DNA from: Marinobacterium sp.
Lineage (GTDB): Bacteria; Pseudomonadota; Gammaproteobacteria; Pseudomonadales; Balneatricaceae
Length of the DNA stretch: 44,519 bases
Assembly (NCBI GenBank): GCA_003250495.1
Contig: QKGH01000207.1
Location: 1-44,519 of the forward strand
Reading direction: 5' to 3'
Both the position numbers and the translations under genes were made by a program. Below the pieces are notes generated by a model. The model made no database searches. It was not told where the DNA came from and worked only from the letters and a program-made list of their open reading frames with translations. Position 1 is the stretch's first letter, and each line of letters begins with the position of its first letter. Below are positions 1 through 8,576 of the stretch, piece after piece.

Positions 1-236
1 ATCGCCAGACCGCGCTTGCCGGAGGGGCGCCCGGTGATGTCGTCGCCGTTCAGACAGATGCGGCCACCGCTGGGCGTCTCGAGGCCGGCGATCATCTTCA
101 GCGTGGTCGATTTGCCGCAGCCGGAGGGCCCCAGCAGTGCCACGAATTCGCCCTCGGCGATCTCGAAGCTGATGTCGTCGACGGCTTTCGCCGCGCCCCA
201 GTGTTTGCTCAGATGTTCGACGCTAAGCTGGCTCAT
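1..236 (-). CDS. ABC transporter ATP-binding protein (partial, C-terminus outside window)
   Basis: Reverse translation from ATG at 236 gives MSQLSVEHLSKHWGAAKAVDDISFEIAEGEFVALLGPSGCGKSTTLKMIAGLETPSGG...; Walker A GPSGCGKST. Confidence 0.93.
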   Translation of the reverse strand, partial: MSQLSVEHLSKHWGAAKAVDDISFEIAEGEFVALLGPSGCGKSTTLKMIAGLETPSGGRICLNGDDITGRPSGKRGLA

Positions 237-570
237 GACGCGACCCCTGGCCGATCGAATGTTGTGGTCGCTGCGGCTGCGCTGGCGGCATCGGGTGGAG
301 GGGCGACGGGCGGAAGCCGGTCGGCGCGCGTAAGCGGTTGAGAGTATGGGGTTGTCGGTTGGTTAACGGCATCGGTCGGATCGGTGGCTGAGTTTCGTTC
401 GAAGGTATCAGGCGCGCCATACTGTGGCGTTATGCGGTTTCGCCCGAGTGATTTTGGTTTCGAACGAAATTATCGGCGCCTTCTGTGACCCCTCGGCAAC
501 AGGGCGGTGACCGTTTGGTGACCCGTAGATGACTGGCGCGCGACCGGGAGGTGGCAGCGATGTGACTTTC

Positions 571-614
571 TTGCGACCGAATTGCGACTGAGTTGCGACT
601 GAGTTGCGACAGGA
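571..614. repeat. Four tandem copies of an 11-bp unit (TTGCGACtGAg)
   Basis: TTGCGACCGAA|TTGCGACTGAG|TTGCGACTGAG|TTGCGACAGGA read directly. Confidence 0.85.
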
Positions 615-667
615 TTGGCCGCGAGGGAGGGAGAGTCCGCCTGCGGGACGCGCAGGCGGGGGGGATA

Positions 668-1477
668 TCAGTTCAGGAGCAGCGGCAGCAGGTGCTTTTT
701 CATCAGCATCAACGACGCGATGCTGGCGAGAATGGCGAAGAACAGCTGCAGGTAGCGGCCGGGCAGGTGTGGGGCGATTTGACGTCCCACCAGCATGCCG
801 ATACAGGTGGAGCCGATGAACCACCAGGCCTCTTCGTTGATGCGGGCGCCGCCGAGCAGTGCGCTGGTCACGGTGCCGATGGAGATCAGCGTGATCACCG
901 TCAGCGAGGTGGCGACGATACCGTGCATATTCAGGTTACTGAACTGACGGATACCGGGCACGATCAGGAAACCGCCGCCGACGCCGAGCATGCCGCTGCA
1001 CAGGCCGGACAGGCCTCCAATCGACGACAGGGTCATGAAACAGCGCGGATTCCATTGGAAGCGACCGGTATCCGGGCGCAGCATGCAGTTCTTTCCCATC
1101 AGGTCCGGTGCGTCCAGCGCCTCTCGTTTCAACGCCTGGCGGGCCATGCGCAGCGCGATCATGAACAGCAGCAGGCTGAAGATCAGGGTCAGGACGGTGG
1201 TGGGCAGATTATGCGACAGCCAGATACCGAGCGGGGCGAAGAGGGTGCCGCAGAGTGCCATGACAATGGCGGCACGGTAACGGACCAGGCCGCGACGCAG
1301 CCCGTCCAGGCTGCCGATGAACGATGCGATGCCGACCGAGATCAGCGAGATCGGCATCGCCTGCGGCAGGGTAAAACCGAGCCCGAGCATCAGCGCCGGT
1401 ACGGCCAGTACGCCGCCGCCGCCGGTCAGCCCCAGCGCGATACCAACGCCGCCGCCCAATAGGATTGCATTCAGCAT
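668..1477 (-). CDS. TauE/SafE-family sulfite exporter/permease
   Basis: 269 aa multi-TM protein with repeated glycine-rich motifs (GLTGGGGVLAVP, GMLGVGGGFLIVP) typical of TauE/SafE. Confidence 0.88.
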   Translation of the reverse strand: MLNAILLGGGVGIALGLTGGGGVLAVPALMLGLGFTLPQAMPISLISVGIASFIGSLDGLRRGLVRYRAAIVMALCGTLFAPLGIWLSHNLPTTVLTLIFSLLLFMIALRMARQALKREALDAPDLMGKNCMLRPDTGRFQWNPRCFMTLSSIGGLSGLCSGMLGVGGGFLIVPGIRQFSNLNMHGIVATSLTVITLISIGTVTSALLGGARINEEAWWFIGSTCIGMLVGRQIAPHLPGRYLQLFFAILASIASLMLMKKHLLPLLLN

Positions 1478-1550
1478 GCTTGTACGATCGCCTCCTGTAT
1501 TCTCCGCCTGAATCGACTCACTCGCAGCGGCGGTATGCAGCGGAGATATT

Positions 1551-1570
1551 GTATTATTCTTTTTTAATAT
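1551..1570. promoter_or_regulatory. Candidate ArsR/BigR-type operator upstream of TauE/SafE gene
   Basis: GTATTATTCTTTTTTAATAT; TATTA-N8-TAATA, same spacing as sites at 29613 and 36186; adjacent palindrome TATTAGCTAATA at 1568-1579. Confidence 0.4.
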
Positions 1571-1939
1571 TAGCTAATAACCAAATATTTTAAACGGCCG
1601 GCGTTTCAAGCCCCCTGGCCTGGCGATCTGCCGCTCGTCGGGGCACTGTGTAATGGGGCAGTGGGTGGAGTCACAGGGGGGAGAAACGGCGAGCCTCTGC
1701 GTCTGTCCAGGCGCGCAGCCTGTGGCGATAGGCATGCTGGCCAGTTGTTGCGCGCCCCTGCATCGGGCCGGTGTATGCTTCCGGTGTATATCCGGATGCT
1801 GGAGCCGGTGCTGGTTGTAGAGGCCGGTTGGTTGTTCGGTTACGCGGTTTGGTTGTATGGCTCGGTCAGTCGCGCCGATAGATAGGTGACTGGCGGTTAA
1901 GCGACAGTCGTTGTTCAGGGTAAGAGGAGTGTTGGGGTT

Positions 1940-2740
1940 TTGAGTGTTCTGTCGAGACAGTTTCATCGTCGCGGTCCCGACCACCGGCAGGGGCGGGAGG
2001 TCGGGTTCGTCGATATACGTCGACGCTTCGATTTTCGCTCCATCCAGATCGGCCGCTGGGTGACCCGGGCGGAGCAGGCCCGGGTGGCGGGGTTGTTCTA
2101 CGATGCGCTGCACGACCTGATGCTGATCCTGCACGGGACCGAGGCGCTTATCTCGTTGCGTGGCTCGCTGGCGCTGCAGTATGGGATCGGGGGCCGCCCC
2201 GGGGTATCGGCGCACTACGACCCGTCGCAGCGTAGCTTCGCGCTGGCGAAAAATGCCGGCCCCGGCAGTATCGCCCATGAGTGGTTCCACGCCTTCGATC
2301 ACTATATCGCCGCCCAGGCGTTTGCCGATGCGCCGGCCAACCTGTTCGGTTCCAGTGCCTGGATAGCTGATGCCACCCCGATACCCCATCCGCTGAACGA
2401 CCGCCTGTGCCGCTGCTATCGTGCCATCCTGCTGAGTCCCGCCGGGGACCGCCCCAGCGAGCTGTTCCGGCGCGCGGCGCGGGTCGATGCCCGGCTTGGG
2501 TCGAACTACTTCAGCCAGCCGGAGGAGGTGTGCGCCCGTGCGTTCGAGGCCTATGTGCAGGATGCGGGCATCAGCAACAGCTTTCTGGTGCGTGGCACGC
2601 GCTCTTCGGAGGAGGCACGCCAGGGGCTGTATCCGAGCGGCGAGGAGCGGGACTATATCGGTGCGGCATTCGATGCCTATTTCGGGGCGCTGGGGCAGGC
2701 GCTGTGCCGCCAGCGGGCCGGTTCCGGTCCTGCGCGATAG
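1940..2740 (+). CDS. CLCA_X / LPD1-like family protein with HExxH motif
   Basis: 266 aa ORF; RSIQIGRWVTRAEQ (LPD1-like) and AHEWFHAFDHY (HExxH). Confidence 0.7.
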   Translation: MSVLSRQFHRRGPDHRQGREVGFVDIRRRFDFRSIQIGRWVTRAEQARVAGLFYDALHDLMLILHGTEALISLRGSLALQYGIGGRPGVSAHYDPSQRSFALAKNAGPGSIAHEWFHAFDHYIAAQAFADAPANLFGSSAWIADATPIPHPLNDRLCRCYRAILLSPAGDRPSELFRRAARVDARLGSNYFSQPEEVCARAFEAYVQDAGISNSFLVRGTRSSEEARQGLYPSGEERDYIGAAFDAYFGALGQALCRQRAGSGPAR

Positions 2741-2786
2741 CGGCTACACTGGTTGGACGATTTCAATAACCTAGAGGTAGCCGCAG

Positions 2787-3263
2787 ATGATACGCGAGGG
2801 TGATCGCATACCGTCTCTACCGCTGGTGGCCGTGGATGCCGAGGGGCAACGTGCGGTCAAGGCGGATGAACTTTTTGCCGGAAAGAGGGCGGTGCTGTTT
2901 GCCGTGCCGGGAGCGTTTACGCCGACCTGCTCGCAACGCCACCTGCCGGGGTTTGTCGAGCAGGCCGATGCGCTGTACGCCAAGGGGGTGGAGCTGATCG
3001 CCTGCGTTGCGGTCAACGATGCCTTCGTCATGCAGGCCTGGGGAGCGGCGAACGGTGTCGCTGACAAGGTGCTGATGTTGGCCGACGGTGGCGCTACCTT
3101 TACCCGCAGTCTGGGACTGGAGATGGAAACCGGGGATTTCGGCGGCGTGCGCTCGCAGCGCTATGCCATGATCATCGACGATGGGGTGGTGACGCGGCTG
3201 TTGCTGGAGGCGCCGAAGGCGTTCGAGGTCAGCAGCGCGGAGTATGTCCTGTCGCAGCTGTAA
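2787..3263 (+). CDS. Peroxiredoxin (Prx5/redoxin family)
   Basis: 158 aa; FAVPGAFTPTCSQRHLPGF motif. Confidence 0.93.
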   Translation: MIREGDRIPSLPLVAVDAEGQRAVKADELFAGKRAVLFAVPGAFTPTCSQRHLPGFVEQADALYAKGVELIACVAVNDAFVMQAWGAANGVADKVLMLADGGATFTRSLGLEMETGDFGGVRSQRYAMIIDDGVVTRLLLEAPKAFEVSSAEYVLSQL

Positions 3264-3290
3264 TTCGGTTCCGGCTGGAACCGGAAATGC

Positions 3291-3316
3291 AACGGCCCGC
3301 ACGAGTGCGGGCCGTT
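3291..3316. terminator. Convergent hairpin between peroxiredoxin and gltA
   Basis: AACGGCCCGCAC-GA-GTGCGGGCCGTT inverted repeat. Confidence 0.7.
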
Positions 3317-3333
3317 TGCGTTGTACCGGGCGC

Positions 3334-4614
3334 TTACTTGGCCGGGTAGTCGCGGCGGGTCGGGCCAGTGTAGAGCTGGCGCGGACGACCGATCTTGTTC
3401 GGGCTGGAGTGGAACTCGTTCCAGTGGGAGATCCAGCCGATGGTGCGTGACAGGGCGAAGATCACGGTGAACATGTTGGTCGGGATGCCGATCGCTTTCA
3501 GGATGATGCCTGAGTAGAAGTCGACGTTCGGATACAGTTTGCGCTGTACGAAGTATTCGTCTTCCAGGGCGATCTGCTCCAGACGCTTGGCGATCTTCAA
3601 CAGCGGATCGTTTTCGATACCCAGTTCGGCCAGTACTTCGTCGCAGGTCTTCTTCATGACCTTGGCGCGCGGGTCGAAGTTGCGGTAGACGCGGTGACCG
3701 AAGCCCATCAGGCGGAACGGGTCGTTCGGATCTTTGGCGCGTTCGATGAATTCCGGGATGTTGGATTCGTCGCCGATCTCGTTCAGCATCACCAGGACCG
3801 CTTCGTTGGCACCGCCGTGAGCCGGTCCCCACAGCGCGGCGATACCGGCTGCGATACAGGCGAACGGGTTGGCGCCGGAGGAGCCTGCCAGACGTACGGT
3901 CGAGGTGGAGGCGTTCTGCTCGTGGTCGGCGTGCAGCACGAAGATGCGGTCCATCGCCTTGGCCAGGGTCGGGCTGACCTGGTATTCGCCGCAGGGGGTG
4001 CCGAACATCATGTTCAGGAAGTTTTCGGCGTAACCCATTTCGTTACGCGGATACATGAACGGCTGGCCGATGGAGTACTTGTAGCACATCGCTGCCAGGG
4101 TCGGCATCTTGGCGATCAGACGATAGGCGCAGACTTCACGGTGGTGCGCATCGTTGATGTCGAGGGAGTCGTGATAGAAGGCGGACAGGGCACCGACAAC
4201 ACCGCACATGATGGCCATCGGGTGCGCATCGCGACGGAAGCCTTTGAAGAACTGGCTCAGCTGTTCGTGCACCATGGTGTGGTTGGTGATGGTGTTGACG
4301 AACGTTTCCTTCTGTTCCGGCGTCGGCAGTTCGCCGTTGAGCAGCAGGTAGCAGACTTCCAGGTAGTCGGACTTTTCGGCCAGCTGTTCGATCGGGTAAC
4401 CACCGTGCAGCAGGACGCCTTTTTCGCCGTCGATATAGGTGAGCTTGGACTCACAGGCTGCGGTGGAAACAAAGCCGGGATCGTAGGTAAACAGACCTTT
4501 GCCGGTCAAGGGACGAACGTCGATAACATCCGGGCCTTCGGTGCCGCTGTACACCGGAAGCTCGATCGCTTCCTCCAGACCGTCGACTGTCAAACGTGCT
4601 TTCTTGTCAGCCAT
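3334..4614 (-). CDS. gltA: Citrate synthase
   Basis: 426 aa; [17 protein letters not shown] motifs; located next to sdh. Confidence 0.98.
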   Translation of the reverse strand: MADKKARLTVDGLEEAIELPVYSGTEGPDVIDVRPLTGKGLFTYDPGFVSTAACESKLTYIDGEKGVLLHGGYPIEQLAEKSDYLEVCYLLLNGELPTPEQKETFVNTITNHTMVHEQLSQFFKGFRRDAHPMAIMCGVVGALSAFYHDSLDINDAHHREVCAYRLIAKMPTLAAMCYKYSIGQPFMYPRNEMGYAENFLNMMFGTPCGEYQVSPTLAKAMDRIFVLHADHEQNASTSTVRLAGSSGANPFACIAAGIAALWGPAHGGANEAVLVMLNEIGDESNIPEFIERAKDPNDPFRLMGFGHRVYRNFDPRAKVMKKTCDEVLAELGIENDPLLKIAKRLEQIALEDEYFVQRKLYPNVDFYSGIILKAIGIPTNMFTVIFALSRTIGWISHWNEFHSSPNKIGRPRQLYTGPTRRDYPAK

Positions 4615-4900
4615 TCGAGGCTCCTATCATTCGGTTGTAATAGCTGCGACTTGTCTCCAGCCGCTTATTTCCGGGCTCCGGGATCGGCCGGGCGCCGGAT
4701 TTGAAGAGCAACAACTATAGTGGTTGAAGCGTGATTGTCAATTTAGCCGTTGGGCGAATATGCTGCGTCGCATCATGAGTAAAATTGCAAAAAAGAGGCG
4801 TGGGTAAAGCGTGGGTTAACAGGGGGTAAATGGGTGCCGGTGAAGGGCGATATCGGCGGATTGTTATATTGGACATAAGGCTAATGCCCCATGCCTTACA

Positions 4901-4929
4901 TTGTTTTCAATAGGCGAACTGTCTATACT
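4901..4929 (+). promoter_or_regulatory. Candidate sigma70 promoter for sdhCDAB
   Basis: TTGTTT - 17 nt - TATACT; predicted start about 4936. Confidence 0.5.
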
Positions 4930-4935
4930 CCGGCT

Positions 4936-4980
4936 CCTGAAATAGCTCACAGATGAAAACATAAGTGAGCATATTTCAGG
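4936..4980 (+). promoter_or_regulatory. 5'-leader hairpin of sdhCDAB
   Basis: CCTGAAATAGCTCAC / GTGAGC(A)TATTTCAGG, 15 bp with one bulge and 14-nt loop. Confidence 0.7.
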
Positions 4981-5058
4981 CATCTCGAGGTATTACTCTC
5001 TGAGCACTTCCAAGCAACCGCGCCTTGTCACAGGGCCGCAAGAGTGTGAACTAGAGCC

Positions 5059-5436
5059 GTGAACAAAAAACGACCTGTAAACCTAGATCTGCGAACCATT
5101 AAACAGCCACTACCGGCTATTACCTCCATTCTGCACCGTGTGACGGGTGTCGCGCTGTTTTTCGGCGCCATCTTCATGGTGTATATCCTGGGGTTATCGC
5201 TGGAATCTCCGGAAGGCTTCGCGCAAGCGTCGGAGATGCTCCAGGAATCCTTCCTGGCAAAACTCATTGCATGGGGTCTGGTATCGGCACTGCTGTACCA
5301 CTTCTTTGCGGGCATCAAGCATCTGATCATGGATGCCGGTTACTGTGAAGAGCTGGAGAGCGGCCGTCTTGCTGCGAAAACGACGCTGATCGTTGCCGCG
5401 GTAGCAATCCTGCTGGCGGGGGTATGGATATGGTAA
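5059..5436 (+). CDS. sdhC: Succinate dehydrogenase cytochrome b556 subunit (GTG start)
   Basis: RPVNLDLRTIKQPLPAITSILHRVTGV; first gene of sdh cluster. Confidence 0.97.
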   Translation: MNKKRPVNLDLRTIKQPLPAITSILHRVTGVALFFGAIFMVYILGLSLESPEGFAQASEMLQESFLAKLIAWGLVSALLYHFFAGIKHLIMDAGYCEELESGRLAAKTTLIVAAVAILLAGVWIW

Positions 5437-5777
5437 CTTCTATTACTAGTTTCGGCCGCAGCGGTCTGTATGACTGGATGATGCAGCGTGTTACCGCTAT
5501 CGTTCTGCTGGCTTATACCGTCTTTATGATCGGTTATCTGCTGTTCAACCCCGATCTGGATTACAACCAGTGGGCAGGTCTGTTCCAGTGCACGTCGATG
5601 CGCATCTTCACTCTGCTTGCGCTGCTGTCCATGGTTGCTCACGCTTGGATCGGTCTGTGGTCTGTATCCACCGACTATATTAAGCCGACCGGCGCACGTT
5701 TCGTATTCCAGTCCGTATGTGGCCTGCTCGCGTTTATCTACGTTGTGTGGGGCGTCCAGATTCTGTGGAGTATCTAA
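5424..5777 (+). CDS. sdhD: Succinate dehydrogenase membrane anchor subunit
   Basis: 117 aa; gene order and TM pattern; overlaps sdhC by 13 bp. Confidence 0.95.
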   Translation: MDMVTSITSFGRSGLYDWMMQRVTAIVLLAYTVFMIGYLLFNPDLDYNQWAGLFQCTSMRIFTLLALLSMVAHAWIGLWSVSTDYIKPTGARFVFQSVCGLLAFIYVVWGVQILWSI

Positions 5778-5780
5778 GAC

Positions 5781-7553
5781 ATGTCTAAACTGCGTACGCT
5801 TTCTTTCGACGCGATCGTAGTCGGCGGTGGTGGTGCAGGCATGCGTGCTGCGCTGCAACTGGCTCAGTCCGGTCTGAAAACCGCTTGCGTAACCAAGGTT
5901 TTCCCGACTCGCTCCCATACCGTTTCCGCTCAGGGCGGTATTACCTGCGCGATTGCCAGTTCCGATCCGAACGATGACTGGCGCTGGCATATGTACGATA
6001 CCGTCAAGGGTTCCGATTACATCGGTGACCAGGACGCTATCGAGTACATGTGCTCTGTCGGTCCGCAGGCGGTGTTCGAGCTGGATCACATGGGTCTGCC
6101 GTTCTCCCGTACCGAAACCGGCCGTATCTACCAGCGTCCGTTTGGTGGTCAGTCCAAGAACTTCGGTGAAGGCGGTCAGGCTGCTCGTACCTGTGCTGCG
6201 GCTGACCGTACCGGTCACGCGCTGCTGCACACCCTGTACCAGGGCAACATGAAAGCCGGTACCACCTTCCTGAACGAGTGGTATGCCGTCGATCTGGTTA
6301 AAAACGCCCAGGGTGCTGTCGTCGGTTGTATCGCGATCTGCATCGAAACCGGTGAAACCGTCTACATCAAGGCCAAGGCGACCGTTCTGGCCACCGGTGG
6401 TGCTGGTCGTATCTATGCGTCCACTACCAACGCGCTGATCAACACCGGTGACGGTGTAGGTATGTCCCTGCGTGCAGGTGTGCCGGCGCAGGATATGGAG
6501 ATGTGGCAGTTCCACCCGACCGGTATTGCCGGTGCCGGCGTCCTCGTGACCGAGGGTTGCCGCGGTGAGGGTGGCTACCTGATCAACAAGAACGGCGAGC
6601 GCTTCATGGAGCGTTATGCGCCGAACGCCAAAGACCTGGCGTCCCGCGACGTGGTTGCGCGCTCGATGATCCTCGAGCTGCTGGCCGGTAACGGTGCCGG
6701 TGAGAACGGCGATCACGTGTTCCTGAAGCTCGATCACCTCGGTGAAGAGGTTCTGCACTCGCGTCTGCCGGGTATCTGCGAGCTGTCGCAGACCTTCGCC
6801 CATGTCGATCCGGTCAAAGAGCCGATCCCGGTCGTGCCGACTTGCCACTACATGATGGGCGGTATCCCGACCAACATCGGTGGTCAGGCGCTGACCCAGA
6901 ATGCGGCCGGCGAAGATCAGATCGTCAACGGTCTGTTCGCTTGCGGTGAAGTCGCTTGCGTATCCGTTCACGGTGCCAACCGCCTGGGCGGTAACTCACT
7001 GCTCGACCTGGTGGTCTTCGGTCGTGCGGCAGGCCTGCATATCGAACAGCAGATGCGTGAAGGCTACGAAGTAGCCGACGCCACCGAGTCCGATATCGAT
7101 GCGGCAATGGCACGTCTGAACCGCCTGAACAACAGCACCAGCGGCGAGAAAGTGGCTGATGTCCGTAAGGATCTGCAGAGCACCATGCAGCTGTACTTCG
7201 GCGTGTTCCGCGATGGCGAGAGCATGCAGAAGGGCCTGGGTCTGCTGAAAGAGATCCGCGAGCGCGTGGCCAACGTTCACCTGGAAGATAAGAGCCAGGC
7301 GTTCAACACCTCTCGCGTTGAGGCACTGGAACTCGAGAACCTGATGGAAGTGGCTGAGGCGACTGCCGTCGCGGCGGAAGTGCGTAAAGAGTCGCGCGGT
7401 GCGCATGCTCGTAACGACTTCACCGACCGTGATGACGAGAACTGGCTGTGCCACTCCGTTTTCTTCCCGCAGGATAAGCGCATCGGCAAACGTGCGGTTA
7501 ACTTCGCACCGAAGACGATGGAGCCGTTCCCGCCGAAGATCAGAACTTACTAA
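5781..7553 (+). CDS. sdhA: Succinate dehydrogenase flavoprotein subunit
   Basis: 590 aa; FAD motif [26 protein letters not shown] flavin-attachment region. Confidence 0.99.
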   Translation: MSKLRTLSFDAIVVGGGGAGMRAALQLAQSGLKTACVTKVFPTRSHTVSAQGGITCAIASSDPNDDWRWHMYDTVKGSDYIGDQDAIEYMCSVGPQAVFELDHMGLPFSRTETGRIYQRPFGGQSKNFGEGGQAARTCAAADRTGHALLHTLYQGNMKAGTTFLNEWYAVDLVKNAQGAVVGCIAICIETGETVYIKAKATVLATGGAGRIYASTTNALINTGDGVGMSLRAGVPAQDMEMWQFHPTGIAGAGVLVTEGCRGEGGYLINKNGERFMERYAPNAKDLASRDVVARSMILELLAGNGAGENGDHVFLKLDHLGEEVLHSRLPGICELSQTFAHVDPVKEPIPVVPTCHYMMGGIPTNIGGQALTQNAAGEDQIVNGLFACGEVACVSVHGANRLGGNSLLDLVVFGRAAGLHIEQQMREGYEVADATESDIDAAMARLNRLNNSTSGEKVADVRKDLQSTMQLYFGVFRDGESMQKGLGLLKEIRERVANVHLEDKSQAFNTSRVEALELENLMEVAEATAVAAEVRKESRGAHARNDFTDRDDENWLCHSVFFPQDKRIGKRAVNFAPKTMEPFPPKIRTY

Positions 7554-7565
7554 GGGGCAGGTACG

Positions 7566-8270
7566 ATGCTGGTAAGTGTATATCGCTATAACCCTGAAGT
7601 TGATGACGCGCCGTACATGCAGGATGTCCATATCGATATTCCTGGCGGCAAGGACATCATGGTGCTGGATCTGCTCCAGCTGCTGAAAGAGAAAGATACG
7701 ACGCTGGCTTACCGTCGTTCCTGCCGTGAAGGGGTGTGTGGCTCCGACGGTATGAACATGAACGGCAAAAACGGCCTGGCGTGTATCACTCCGCTGTCTG
7801 CGGTCGTTGAGAACGACAAGCTGGTGCTGCGTCCGCTGCCCGGCCTGCCGGTCATCCGTGACCTGGTCATCGATATGACCCAGTTCTACAAGCAGTACGA
7901 AAAGATCAAGCCGTACCTGATCAACGATACGCCGGCACCGGCGATCGAACGTCTGCAGTCTCCGGAAGAACGTGCCGAACTGGACGGTCTGTACGAGTGT
8001 ATTCTCTGTGCATGCTGTTCAACCGCTTGCCCGTCGTTCTGGTGGAACCCGGACAAGTTCATCGGCCCGTCAGGTCTGTTGCAGGCCTACCGCTTCCTGG
8101 CCGATAGCCGCGATACGGCCACCACTGCGCGTCTGTCCGATCTGGACGATCCGTTCAGTGTGTTCCGTTGCCACGGCATCATGAACTGCGTCAGCGTTTG
8201 CCCGAAAGGGTTGAACCCGACCAAGGCGATCGGCAAGATCCGCAATATGCTGATTCAGCAGGCGACCTGA
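7566..8270 (+). CDS. sdhB: Succinate dehydrogenase iron-sulfur subunit
   Basis: 234 aa; SCREGVCGSDGMNMNG and CILCACCSTACPSFWWN clusters. Confidence 0.99.
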   Translation: MLVSVYRYNPEVDDAPYMQDVHIDIPGGKDIMVLDLLQLLKEKDTTLAYRRSCREGVCGSDGMNMNGKNGLACITPLSAVVENDKLVLRPLPGLPVIRDLVIDMTQFYKQYEKIKPYLINDTPAPAIERLQSPEERAELDGLYECILCACCSTACPSFWWNPDKFIGPSGLLQAYRFLADSRDTATTARLSDLDDPFSVFRCHGIMNCVSVCPKGLNPTKAIGKIRNMLIQQAT

Positions 8271-8299
8271 TCCGGTAGTCGAGTAACAAGCGTTGATTA

Positions 8300-8326
8300 A
8301 AAAAGCGGCACTGAGTGCCGCTTTTT
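8300..8326 (+). terminator. Rho-independent terminator after sdhB
   Basis: AAAAAGCGGCAC-TGA-GTGCCGCTTTTT. Confidence 0.88.
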
Positions 8327-8498
8327 CTTTGCCCGGCGGATGGCAATAGCTCATTCGCAGCGGGTAGGGCGAGTTTGGCGGGAACTTTAGTAGTATCCGC
8401 AGCAGCAGGCTGTGTTAAGCCGCGTATAAAAGTCGTAGAATATTTACCGCAATTTCGCGCGACCCGTTAGATTGCAGCTGAATAAATCGGTAATCAGC

Positions 8499-8568
8499 AG
8501 GGGCGTAGGTGAATGTGGTGAGGAAATGGTGCACCCTGACCACGCCGGCGACCCCTAAAGCCAGGGTG
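8499..8568 (+). promoter_or_regulatory. Structured sucA leader, candidate cis-regulatory RNA with pseudoknot sequestering the SD
   Basis: 8499-8505/8549-8556 (AGGGGCG/CG-A-CCCCT), 8515-8519/8539-8543 (GTGGT/ACCAC), 8532-8538/8562-8568 (CACCCTG/CAGGGTG); last strand contains SD AGGGTG. Confidence 0.5.
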
Positions 8569-8576
8569 ATATCATA

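Noticed and set aside
593-1462. 289-aa ORF antisense to TauE/SafE gene
   Set aside because: Gln/Asp/Arg-rich shadow of a membrane protein gene.
1574-2389. 271-aa minus-strand ORF overlapping the CLCA_X gene and its upstream region
   Set aside because: No domain-like sequence, overlaps a better supported gene.
3694-4704. 336-aa ORF antisense to gltA
   Set aside because: Codon-aligned with gltA; low-complexity translation; artefact.
5340-6971. 543-aa antisense ORF over sdhA
   Set aside because: Same codon-aligned antisense artefact as over sucAB.
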